A DNA stretch of 64,000 nt from Dichetophora obliterata (GCA_963920525.1 OY986435.1:103329615-103393614); one strand, 5' to 3'; counted from the stretch's first letter, positions 44,981 through 54,397 are shown. Notes: generated from the letters alone by a model not told the origin. Program-made: numbers and translations.

Positions 44981-45109
44981 AACTACACAACATGGATGCC
45001 GAGAAGAAGTTCTCTAGATATTGAGAGAAGCTCTCGCGACAAAGAGAGAAAAGCTTTGATTGCTGTTATATCGTGCTGCTGGTTAAATGTAGGCATCAAA
45101 TAAAATGCG
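44981..45109 (+). repeat. direct repeat unit, copy B
   Basis: Second copy of the 42536-42655 unit, ending AAATGCGTAAAAGC. The pair lies on either side of the Helitron at 42814-44828. Confidence 0.55.
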
Positions 45110-45298
45110 TAAAAGCTTTATTAAAAAAATATATGCAAAATCAGATATCGGATCTACTTTTCCTGAAATCGTAACGTTTTGGTCTAATATCGGATCATCG
45201 TATACAAGACTGAAAATAGTAACAAACCGATATATCGGACCATGTGGCAACACTGCTCATCAGTTTTTTTGTTGCGCTGTGCTAGCTCATAGTAGAAC

Positions 45299-45465
45299 TA
45301 GACAAGGTAGTGTTAGGGCTTAATGTGTTCTCTTTCTTAGTGACCATAACTTTCAAACTCAGCCATTTTGGTATTTTTGCCAATTTCTGCTTTCATATTG
45401 CATTCTCATTGGTTGCAGATTTTGTATGAAATGTAAACTTCGTTTTGACAGTTTCGGTCACCCGC
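45299..45465 (-). repeat. truncated copy of the AGACAAGGTAGTGTTAGGG MITE
   Basis: Matches the reverse complement of 12937-13116 from the terminus to GACAGTTTCGGTC and then diverges, so the second terminus is lost. It belongs to a larger block related to 12470-13120. Confidence 0.6.
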
Positions 45466-45651
45466 TTTGCCACGGACGTCTTTTTATCAATCTCCTTAAC
45501 GCCTTAAAGACGGGACAGTTTTTTCACACATGTGCTAATTTTCAACTAATTTTGATTTTGACAAATTTTTATGTGCTACGGTTAGTTTTGCAACATCCGA
45601 CTTAGTGATGCGATATGGCATCATCGTCTTTATTGGGTTAAGACAATCCAT

Positions 45652-46291
45652 CAGGGATGATAATTCCAAATTTCAGTTTCAAAAAGTACTAAAAGTACTG
45701 AAATAAGAATTAAAATAAAAATTTTAAGTTTTACATATTTTTATTAGTCCGACATAGAAAAAAAAAAAAACAAAACAAATATATCAAAGTATTAAGTTTT
45801 CGAATTAAAAAAATTACAATTTATATATAAGAAACATAAGTTCATTTTTTTATTATTAATATATTGTATTTTATGCAAGAAACTTTTCATTAGTAACGTA
45901 ATGAGTTGATAATAAATAAGATGTAAGTTTATATCAGGTATGAATTTTTTAATCTAATAATTTTTAATATCAATGTTTTGATTTTTTTTTATAATAACTT
46001 TGAGAAATTTCAGTGTTATAGCAGTACTCTCCATTTGATTTGAAAAGGTATTTTGATTGTAATAATATTATATATGTTACCACACATAAGTTAATAATTT
46101 TGTTTTTTAATGGCACCTACTTTAGTCCAAGTTGGCAGAGTTCATCATAAAATTTTTTAATTAATTTTTAATAGTACTGTTTTTTGACAATGTACTGAAA
46201 AAGTACTGAAATCATCGAGGGGATAATGCAGTACTTTAGAAAAGCTAAAAGTACTGAATTCAGTACTTTAGTACTGATTTTATCATCCCTG
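45652..46291. mobile_element. hAT-type MITE, 640 bp, TIR CAGGGATGATAA
   Basis: Inverted ends CAGGGATGATAA/TTATCATCCCTG are each followed by AGTACT-rich segments. Flanks CAATCCAT (45644-45651) and CAATACAT (46292-46299) form an 8-bp TSD with one difference. The 600-bp interior is AT-rich and non-coding. Confidence 0.7.
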
Positions 46292-46349
46292 CAATACATA
46301 TCAAAGAAAAAAAAAATAGTATTTTTCTTTTGTTTTGTTTCATTTTGTT

Positions 46350-46680
46350 TTGTTTTGGAGTGCCGCTCTTCATTTATATGTATCTCACTTTTCGCCTTGC
46401 TCGAGGCTCATCAGTTTTTTTTGTTGCGCTGTGATATCTGGGTACGAAGAGAAAAATAGAGAGCAACATGGAGTGTATTGAAATTCTCGCAACACAAATG
46501 AGTCAAAAGACAAGGAATAAGCAATGCAAGGCAGCTGGGATGATTTCTTAATATATTTAATAGCTTAATTAAATATACTTATTATTAAAATTCGGAAAGA
46601 AAAATACCCCTAAATAAATTTGTAGCACAAATAGGATATTTTTAAATTTTTATCATAAAAATCGGCCCAGTACTTTTGGA
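46350..46680 (-). repeat. paralogue of 12470-12900 without its MITE
   Basis: The reverse complement matches 12480-12600 and 12783-12930 (AATCATCCCAGCTGC, CTCATTTGTGTTGCGAGA, CGATGAGCCT-like words) and runs through the point where the 12.6-kb copy has its MITE, giving an empty-site comparison. Confidence 0.55.
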
Positions 46681-46726
46681 GTAAAGTCGTAACTTTAAAT
46701 TTTCACTTCAATTTTTCATAATAGCT

Positions 46727-46790
46727 TAGATATAGATATAGATATAGATAGAGATAAAGATATAGATTTAGATTTAGATACAGATAGATT
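46727..46790. repeat. ATAGAT microsatellite
   Basis: About ten hexamer units (GATATA/GATTTA/GATAGA variants), degrading toward the right. Confidence 0.85.
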
Positions 46791-46799
46791 CATTTTCTT

Positions 46800-47450
46800 T
46801 TCCTTTATTCCACACACGCTTTTCTTATCACATTATTCGCAGTTAGAAATGAACTGCCAATTACTTTTAAGTAATATTTTTAATTGTAATTTTTTTAAAA
46901 ATGTTAGTTTATCTGAGGTAGATTTATCAGATAGAAGTAACTACCTCTAAAAGATGTTTTTATTTGAAACAAAGCCGAAATTTATTTTAACTCCTGTAAT
47001 TTTACAGAAATAGAGGAAAAAATAAAATCTAATATTCTTTCTTTTTAAATCGAAATAAAAATAAGATACGAATTTTGATAGGACTGAATTAAAATTTTTA
47101 TCAGTAAAAACACTTCAAAGAGTTTTTTTCAGATTATGAGGTTTCTATATAGCCACTGCTTAAAAATTTCAAGTGATTTTTCTAATAATTCGCAGTGAAA
47201 ATATTGCTTAAAATGTATGCCAAAGTATGCTTAAAATAATGATTTAAAGTCATTGCTCTATGTCTAACAGAAGCTGAGAAATAAAATTTACCACAAACGC
47301 ATAATTCTCTAAAGGTAGCAAGGCTAAAATCCTCGTCATTTTGAAAGTACCACAAAAAAATTATTGTGAAAACGTTTTTCAGATGCCAATACATTGAAAA
47401 AATTTAATTAAAAATATATATATTTGTGAAAATGGTCAAGCAACAAACTT
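46800..47450. other. unassigned AT-rich DNA
   Basis: No gene or element boundary recognised. Confidence 0.4.
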
Positions 47451-47529
47451 TTGTTTTTTTTTAACCAGCTGACTTGGACTGACTCATAGAAAAAAATTTC
47501 CACAAATTTCTTCATACATTTCTCCATTT

Positions 47530-47814
47530 ACATTTTTGAATTACAAATCCTGTTATGCAGGACTTATTAAAAAATCAAAATACAGAAAAAGCCAAGCAAC
47601 TTTATGTCACCATAACAATTACTGTTTAAAGAGGATAACCCAAAGTAAATAAAGTAATTTTTAATATTTATATCATTTTTTCATTATTAAACAAACACAA
47701 TTATTTTTATTTTTTGCATTTGAAGATACAACAAAATACTTTTATTTTAAGATTTAAAATTTTTACATGTTATTTAATATTTTTATCGCAAACGAAGCAG
47801 CGGGTATTTGCTAG
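47530..47814 (+). mobile_element. 3' fragment of the 42.8-kb Helitron family
   Basis: Matches the reverse complement of 42814-43090, including TGTTATGCAGGACTT and the terminal GAAGCAGCGGGTATTTGCTAG (CTAG at 47811-47814). The following base is C rather than T, and the 5' part is missing, so this is a decayed, truncated copy. Confidence 0.6.
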
Positions 47815-48436
47815 CGGTTACATAAAAGCATTCAATAGCATAACTTTATACTTGAGCATCAATCCAGTTATTACTCTATGTAAAATATATGAAAATTTGT
47901 AATTAATATTTTAAATCTGTTTTAATTGATACGAACGCATTGCAAGGATTGCTTTCAGGTGTATTTGCACCCTCTGTCATCTTCAATGAAAGGGTGCAGT
48001 CTGTATAATAAGTTCAATTATAGGTATTAAAAAAATATATAAAGGGTGGTTAAATTTTAAGGGCCGATGTTGTATGTAAACCACACCTAAACGTCAAGTT
48101 TTTTCTGCATTTCATTTGACATTTCTCAATTTCAGACTTATTCAATTTGAACCATGGAAAGATACACAATCGAGCAGCGCGTAAAAGTTATTCAGGCTTA
48201 TTATGAAAATGGACGTTCAAAATGCATATCGTGCACTTCGTGTTTTTTTCGGTCAATTTAATCGTCCAAATGTGCGTACAATCGGAAAAATCGAGCAAAA
48301 ATTTGAGCAAACCGGGTCTGTAGGAGATGTGAAAACACCAGTGCAAGCTCGCACAGCTCGTACTGCAGAAAATATTCCTGCTCTTCGCGATAGTGTGGCT
48401 GAAAAGAGCGTGAAGATAAATTCGTCAATCCGACGC

Positions 48437-48905
48437 TAACTTACCGAAGACTCAAACCATAACTTTTGCTCCGCAAAAAGTTAAATTCGTACTTTTCGCA
48501 AAGTACGAATTTATCTTTTGGGAGGAAATTAAATTCGTTCTTTTTGCAAAGTACGAATTTAACTTTTAGGAGGAAATAAATTCGTTCTTATTGCAAAGTA
48601 TGAATTTAACTTTTGGGAGGAAATTATATTAATTATATTTGCAAAGTGCGAGTGTAACTTTTGATTCGAATTTAGCTTTTGCCAAGAATTTTAAAATAAT
48701 ATTATCGCAAAGAAAGAATTTAACTCTTGATATGAATTTAAGTCATGGCATCAACTCATAAACATTTTTTAAAAGTAGTGAATGTTAGGTCCAAAGTACT
48801 AAGATTCCATGCAAAATTTCTCAAAATCTGTCTGGACAATGCTTTTGTTATGCATATCATTTTACAGGTAATTAAAGCACCTTTCAACGATATATAGCCG
48901 TCCAC
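48437..48905. mobile_element. insertion of about 0.47 kb with 48-bp tandem repeats
   Basis: It interrupts the transposase between SIRR and RAQQL. Units of 47-48 bp (AAATTCGTTCTTTTTGCAAA followed by GTACGAATTTAACTTTTGGG and AGGAAATT) start at 48483, 48531, 48578 and about 48626, with decayed ones to 48740. Each unit is internally palindromic (TTCGTAC...GTACGAA). No TIRs or clean TSD recognised. Confidence 0.65.
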
Positions 48906-48977
48906 CTCAAGAGCCGCCGTCGTGCTCAACAATTGCACCTCTCACGCTCGTCGTTGATGAACATTATGCATAAAGAC

Positions 48978-49473
48978 CATAGTAAACTTTTACTGATAAT
49001 GAAATGTAGTCTGCATTACCAGTGAATTTTTACTGATTACTGGAAAAAATGCAGTAAAAATAAATTTTTACTGATTACTGGAAAAAAATTGCAGTACAAA
49101 TTAATTTTACTGATAATTGCAATTCAATTTGCAATTCATGTAATAAGTAAAAATTTTTTTTTCTGTAATTTTATTCACTTATCGTAAAAATTTATTTTTA
49201 CTGCAATTTTATTCAGTAATCAGTAAAAATTTATTTTTACTGCAAATTTTTTCAGTAATCAGTAAAAATTTACTGGTAATGCAAATTGAAATTCATTATC
49301 AGTAAAAATTTATTTGTACTGCCATTTTTTTCCAGTAATCAGTAAACATTTATTTTTACTGCAATTTTTTCAGTAATAAGTAAAAATTTACTGGTAATGC
49401 AAATTGAATTTCATTATCAGTAAAAATTAATTTTTGCTGCAATTTTACTGGTACTGCAAAGTGCCCATCTATG
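48978..49473. mobile_element. hAT-type MITE, 496 bp, with 8-bp TSD, inside the transposase
   Basis: The duplication ATAAAGAC stands at 48970-48977 and 49474-49481 and matches the hAT target preference nTnnnnAn. Ends CATAG... and ...CTATG are inverted for five bases, then diverge. The interior is a set of palindromic subrepeats CAGTAAAAATTTATTTTTAC repeated about every 45-55 bp. The host codons HKD are duplicated around it. Non-coding. Confidence 0.8.
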
Positions 49474-50393
49474 ATAAAGACTAGCATTTAGACGCTTACA
49501 AGTTGCAATTGACTCAAGAACTAAAGCTTCTTGACCATTTCATGCGTCGTCAATGGTCAGAATGGTGGCAAGAAATGGCAACAGTGGATGATCAATTTTC
49601 AAAGAAAATCATCTTCAGTTATGAGGCACATTTTCACCTCAGTGGATTCGTCAATAAGCAGAATTGCCGTATTAAGGCGAATGATAATTCAAGAGTGATT
49701 GTCGAAAAACCAATGCATTCACAAAGAGTGACTGTTTGGTACGGTTTATGGGCTGGCGGCATCATCGGGCCGTATTTTTTCCAAAATGAGGCCGGTCAGG
49801 CAGTTACTGTGAATGGTGTTCACTATCGTGAGATGATAACGCATTTTTATGACCCGAATTGGAAGATATGGATGTGGCGATATGTGGTTTCAACAGGACG
49901 GTGTCACTTGCCACACAGCTAACGAAACAATGGCTCTTTTGCGCGACAAATTCAATGGCCGTGTTATCTCACGTGGTGGCGATGTCAATTGGCCGCCAAG
50001 ATCATGTGATTTGACACCGTTGGACTTCTTTCTTTGGGGTTATTTGAAAGAAAAGGTGTACGTCGATAAGCCAGCAACAATTCAAGAGCTAAAGGATGAG
50101 ATAATTCGGCACATTGACGGCATAGAACCTCAATTATACCTCAGCGTCATGGAAAATTTGGACCATCGGATGGAGGTGTGCCACCGAGGTCACGGCGGCC
50201 ATTTGGCCGATATTTGGTTTCATACATTATTGAACCATATCAATATTATCATAATAAAAAGAAATTACAGTAATTTCCTAAATAATTTGTGTTTTATTCA
50301 AAATAAACATCGGCCCTTAAAATTTAGCCACCCTTTATTGGTATAAAATTATGCGCTCATATGAAAAGAAAATTTATAATTTTTCAAAAAATT

Positions 50394-50742
50394 AAAGTTT
50401 TTTCTAAATGACCTCTATATTTATTATGTTGACTTTATATGATTTAAATACAAATTCTAAATGTTTGATAGTTTAAATCATACTTGATTTTAAATACAAA
50501 TTCTAGTTGTTTGACAGTTTAAAATCGTTTATCGAGCTTAAGGTCAAAGTTAGAACAATTAATTGTTCTAACGAATTTTTCCAAAGAAACATTTTTGTTG
50601 TTGTTGTTGTTTCTTTGGAAAAATTCGTTAGAACAATTAATTGTTCTAACTTTGACCTTAAGCTCGATAAACGATTTTAAACTGTCAAACAACTAGAATT
50701 TGTATTTAAAATCAAGTATGATTTAAACTATCAAACATTTAG
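50394..50742. repeat. palindromic repeat family, youngest copy, 16-bp TSD
   Basis: Arms 50452-50590 and 50609-50747 (139 bp each, the last 5 bp lying in the flank) are perfect reverse complements around an 18-base loop of TTG repeats. The left side extends about 58 bp further with the family terminus (AAAGTTTTTTCTAAATGACC). The direct repeat AATTTTTCAAAAAATT occurs at 50378-50393 and 50743-50758. Compared with the copies at 602-1023 and 1260-1620, the other end is cut short. No ORF. Confidence 0.8.
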
Positions 50743-50758
50743 AATTTTTCAAAAAATT

Positions 50759-51285
50759 TTACATTATTCTACAGATTTATGTTGAAAAAAATTGTTTGTA
50801 AATTTCGCACCCCATCTGGCTGTGCACCAGGGACGGACCGCCCCCACCGTCCCCTCCACTTGCTACGATACTGAATACCACCAAAATTTACACAATCAGA
50901 TAATAATCAAAAGTTCTGGCATAAATCGAGTGTACCGTCAGATTCGAATATTCTTCACACAGGACACTTTTAACAAAAATCAAAGCATTTTGAGATTGTT
51001 ATTTTTTACAGTTTTTCTCAAAAAAAATTTATCCTTGGGGGAAAGGAAGACATTTTTTTTCTTAAAATTTTTTTGATTGATCTTGATAACCCCATGCAAC
51101 TTTTGAGACCTCTTAGGATACGATCTAAATTTTTCGATACGCCCTAATGAACATGTTATAAATAACACTGTATGATAAATCTTTTTAAAAATGTGGTTTC
51201 TTATTTATATCTTTTATTTATTAATCATTTTTAAAAATAGTTATGATGTTGAAAAGGTATTGAAACCTTCTTCATGACCTTTAAA
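50759..51285. other. unassigned DNA
   Basis: A GC-richer patch (GGACGGACCGCCCCCACC near 50832) of unknown origin. Otherwise nothing recognised. Confidence 0.35.
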
Positions 51286-51292
51286 TAAGTTT

Positions 51293-51502
51293 ATGGCGTT
51301 TTCGTTTCTCGAAAAATGTTGCATTTTTTCTGCCTTCTTTCGGTCATCTTTGAGAATTCTGTATTTTCCTACTTTTGAGGTCAATATTTTCGAGAAAAGA
51401 ACACGATTCAATTTTAGAGGTAACTATTTTTTTCTCAAGAGGGCAGAAATTCCAAAAAGGGCAGAAAAAATGTAGCATTTTTTCGAGAAACGAAAACGTC
51501 AT
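51293..51502. repeat. small palindromic element, about 210 bp
   Basis: GCGTTTTCGTTTCTCGAAAA...TTTTTTCTGCC at the left pairs with GGCAGAAAAAA...TTTTCGAGAAACGAAAACG at 51460-51500. MITE-like, non-coding. Confidence 0.6.
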
Positions 51503-51730
51503 TAGTTTGAAATATTTTCGTAAGATATCGCTTTTCTACATTTTTTAAAAGTTTTGAAATTTTTGACACTTAAATTCGCTTATTTAAGCTTATAACTACA
51601 TAACTGCAGAACTGAACTGGAAACCATTGAGTATTTACAGTGTTAGTATAAAAAACTATTGCTTATTTTCTCAAGCTCTCAAATATGTGAACTTGACGCT
51701 TAAAAAATCTTAACATTTGATAGTGCTTAC

Positions 51731-52010
51731 ATTCATTCCAAAAGCTTTTTCAATGAATTCTTCTTTTCTTTCCTTGATATCGTTGATATCCAAATCTTTT
51801 TGCAAGTCTCTTTCTAAAGCATATGCCTCGACATTAATAAGTTCTTCCTCGCTTGAAACATCTCCACTTTCTGCTGTTGTTCCATTTTCATCTTCAGTGT
51901 TTTCAGTAAATGGTGCCAATCCCGTTGCTAAGTCATGTTCATCCAAAGCAGATTTTTGTCTTAATAGAGATCCAAATTTCTCAAAAAAGCCACCATCCGC
52001 GTCTTGCAAT
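51731..52010 (-). CDS. internal exon encoding an acidic linker, probably of the unc-13 homolog 4B-like gene
   Basis: On the minus strand a strong acceptor (TATTTTCTTTTTAG, AG at 52011-52012) opens a 280-bp exon ending at GTAAGC (51725-51730). Entry is phase 2 and exit phase 0, matching the phase-0 entry of the C2 exon at 9581-9921. The 93 codons read QDADGGFFEKFGSLLRQKS, then an acidic Ser/Thr/Glu-rich segment (TENTEDENGTTAESGDVSSE), then an amphipathic helix-like ALERDLQKDLDINDIKERKE and FIEKAFGMN. Coding quality is supported by splice sites and composition. Assignment to the same gene is inferred from strand, phase and a remembered resemblance of the N-terminal linker of this family. Confidence 0.7.
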
Positions 52011-52012
52011 CT

Positions 52013-52400
52013 AAAAAGAAAATAAAATAAGTCGTAGGAAAATACTTGGCTCATTCCATTAGATATATCTTAACATATTTACTTCTAAGTTACGTATGGA
52101 CTTAATAAAAAAAGCAGATCTAAAGAAGATAAAAAGCTCTACTTTTAAAGTTTTGAAATTTGAGTTTGCCAAATTAAGCATAAGTTATATTTACTCAGTT
52201 ATTCAAAAACATAAAAATCTTGTGATTGCCATCATTCTGTTTTTACCATTTTATTTTTGTTGATTATATTCAAGCCAAATATTTCAATTTGCATTCTATT
52301 TGATTTCATTTGACTTATGGATCAGAGAACAACGAAATAAGAATCCGTTCCAAGAGTGCAAAATAAATCCATAAATAAAATTATTGTTTGTTAACAATTG
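52013..52400. other. intron upstream of exon A
   Basis: AT-rich, without further exons or element ends that I can recognise. Confidence 0.4.
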
Positions 52401-52404
52401 CAGT

Positions 52405-52482
52405 AGACGAGTAGATAAGGTCTAGAGTCAACCGGCACATGAGAAGACGTTGGTTCAATTCTGAAAATTGTAAGTCGTTTTT
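52405..52482 (+). other. tRNA-derived SINE head or tRNA pseudogene
   Basis: GCAGTAGACGAGTAGATAAGG resembles the 5' half of a type II (Ser/Leu) tRNA. A B-box GTTCAATTC follows at about 52453-52461, then a T-rich run at 52478-52488. Acceptor-stem pairing is poor. A third, different tRNA-like head in this window. Confidence 0.4.
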
Positions 52483-52646
52483 TTTTTCAAGTTGATATTT
52501 ATATTGTTTTTCTTTCTAATGTGCATTCTTAAAAAGGGCTTCTAACAGGCATCTTTAGAGTCTCGAGTTAGGAAGGCTTGGAAAACTTTCTCGTTTCAAA
52601 TAAAAAGCTAATGGGCTGATATGAGTGCCGAAGGGCTAAAAAATCC

Positions 52647-52894
52647 ATATCGTCGTTGCGCGTGCAATACCGCGAATCCACCACTTGCTGTGTATGTTGA
52701 TTTTCTTTTAAACTATTGAATGGATTTTCAACGCAACTAAACATTTATTGAAATAAAATATTCGCATTGTTCTAAAATAAGCATTTAATGAAAAATCAAA
52801 ATAAATGAATCAATCATAAATGCTCAAAGTGAAAATGAAAATAATTTTGGCCTTTTTGCAATATGCTCGGTATTGCTCGCGCAACGACGATATA
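52647..52894. repeat. MITE, about 248 bp, TIR ATATCGTCGTTGCGCG
   Basis: ATATCGTCGTTGCGCGTGCA at the left and the inverse at 52868-52894 (TGCTCGCGCAACGACGATAT) pair over about 26 bp with one mismatch. The centre is AT-rich. Non-coding. Confidence 0.7.
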
Positions 52895-52988
52895 ATGGCC
52901 TACTAGAAGCGCTTCGAAGTACTGCTTTTGTCTACTGGGTGGGTTCTCTTAGCTTACTACAGACGCAATTCACTAGTAGCCCAGTAAA

Positions 52989-53681
52989 AAATATGCGATC
53001 GCTCCCATGAGGAGCAACAAGGGAGCGCTCTTTTGCTGTTTTATTGGATCAAAAAGTGAGCACTTGTGCCCTTGTGCTCCTTTACTGTTTTATAAGATCA
53101 GTAGGTGAGCAATTATTGAAAAAAAAACATAAAGTGAGGCATGAGCATTTTAGAAAACTCTATAAATTATTTTCTGTGAAAAAAGTAGTATTTTAAATGT
53201 TCCTTTCATTCGATTCGCGTTGTTTCAACACCGAGGTCGTGAAGTGCGACTAGCCAACGGTAATTGCGTTTTGTCCATCCGCTGATGCGAGTGACGCAAT
53301 TAAAGTAAAGTTTTAAATAGACTCGAAAACGATTCGAAATTTGTGATGGCGTTATAAATCTCACGATTTGGCCAAATAATTTCATCGCCATCTTAGGGTC
53401 TTGAGAAGTCTACTTTTGCTATGAAAGCCTAGCTTTCGCAGTAAACCTAAAACCCAAAAAAAAAAACAAAATCTATGTTCTTTTGCTGATCCATTTGGAT
53501 CATTTATTGATCAATCCTTTTGAGCTCCTCTGGGATGTTTAAGGGAACGCTACCCTTCCTAGGACACGCAATGTTAAAAGAGAACACAAAATACACCTAG
53601 CTTGCGTCAATAAGGAGCACTCCACTGCTCCTCAGGGAGCACTTCCTGATCGCTCATAGGATGATCCACTTTTTTACTGGG
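52989..53681. mobile_element. MITE-like element with CCCAGTAAAAAA ends
   Basis: CCCAGTAAAAAATATGCGAT at the left and the inverse of 53660-53681 at the right. Both ends continue with GAGGAGC/GGGAGC(A/G)C words repeated several times (52985-53130 and 53580-53650). No clean TSD. A GC-richer central piece at 53215-53300 resembles 40815-40900. Confidence 0.5.
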
Positions 53682-54380
53682 AGGACACTGATACCATTAC
53701 TATCGACGACGAATTCTTCTAATAATTGGCATCTTTTATTTGGCCTCAACCACAATGCGTTTTATACTATACATATATATATCTTAAATATTTACTTAAA
53801 TTTCAAATATGTTTTTTTCTCGATTTTTGCACCAAAATCTATTTAATTATACTATAATTTTTAAATCCAATACGAAAGATAAACCCTAATTTAAATCATT
53901 AAACTGTTCAATACCTTGTTCTACCACAAATAACCATTTTTTGAACACAATATTCCTGTATTTCCTTCAAACGACGTCGAATTTTCATCGTAGGATTATC
54001 AAAAGCATTGGTAATTTTTACACATCGCGCAGTTATAATAGAAAATTAAGCTTTTAAAGTTGTGTTGTGTTGTGCTGTATTGTGTAGAGTTACTTTAAAT
54101 AGCATTATTAAAAACTACACCTCAGTTACGTTAATACATCTTTATAGTTTAAAATACAATATTTGTAAACAAAAGTAAACTCTTTGCAAAACATTTTAGA
54201 GTTGTATTGATCTCCTTTTTTCTATTGATTTTGCCATAGAAACTATGTATCACACACTTATGATTTATATGCACATATGTCTAGGCATTTACTAGCGAAA
54301 CAGTTTTCATAACGCCAAATAAATAGTAGCTTCTTTTTCTCTTTTGAAAGAAGCAACAAAACTACAATACCATATAATGT
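53682..54380. other. unassigned, with short TTGTG microsatellite
   Basis: TGTGTTGTGTTGTGCTG at 54061-54090. No other feature. Confidence 0.4.
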
Positions 54381-54390
54381 ACTCTATGAT

Positions 54391-54397
54391 TATAAAA
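54391..54397 (+). promoter_or_regulatory. candidate TATA box
   Basis: TATAAAA precedes, by about 35 bases, a short ORF and, 203 bases on, a strong splice donor. Supported by spacing only. No Inr consensus is obvious near 54421. Confidence 0.35.

Larger units (their letters stand above)
48154..50250 (+). pseudogene. DD41D transposase, interrupted, first catalytic Asp replaced by Tyr
   Basis: ATG at 48154 gives MERYTIEQRVKVIQAYYENG. A frameshift then leads to AYRALRVFFGQFNRPNVRTI and KINSSIRR, where a 0.47-kb insertion begins. RAQQLHLSRSSLMNIMHKD (48907-48977) is the next piece, then a MITE, then YKLQLTQELK. The catalytic part reads FSYEAHFHLSGFVNKQN: the usual FSDEAHF has D to Y. After VTVNGVHYREM and a frameshift come WFQQDGVTCHTANETM and SCDLTPLDFFLWG, with 41 residues between the last two Asp. 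The end near HLADIWFHT is normal. Inactive by four independent lesions. Confidence 0.88.
48042..50335 (+). mobile_element. DD41D mariner-type transposon split by two insertions
   Basis: Inverted ends AAGGGTGGTTAAATTTTAAG and, inverted, AAGGGTGGCTAAATTTTAAG, both continuing GGCCGATGTT. TA at 48040-48041 and 50336-50337. Total 2294 bp; removing the two insertions leaves about 1.3 kb, the normal size. It is a different family from the copies at 15.8 and 32.0 kb (distinct TIRs, moderately similar protein). Confidence 0.88.
9922..51730 (-). other. inferred 41.8-kb intron between exon A and exon B
   Basis: Exon A (51731-52010) ends in phase 0 at GTAAGC. Exon B (9581-9921) begins in phase 0 after TAG. 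No other convincing minus-strand exon lies between them, so direct splicing is the simplest model. The intron would then hold most transposons of the window. It is an inference: extra small exons could have been missed, or exon A could belong to another gene. Confidence 0.5.

Noticed and set aside
51717..52025. 102-aa Ser-rich plus-strand ORF
   Set aside because: Antisense of exon A. The Ser richness is the complement of an acidic coding sequence.
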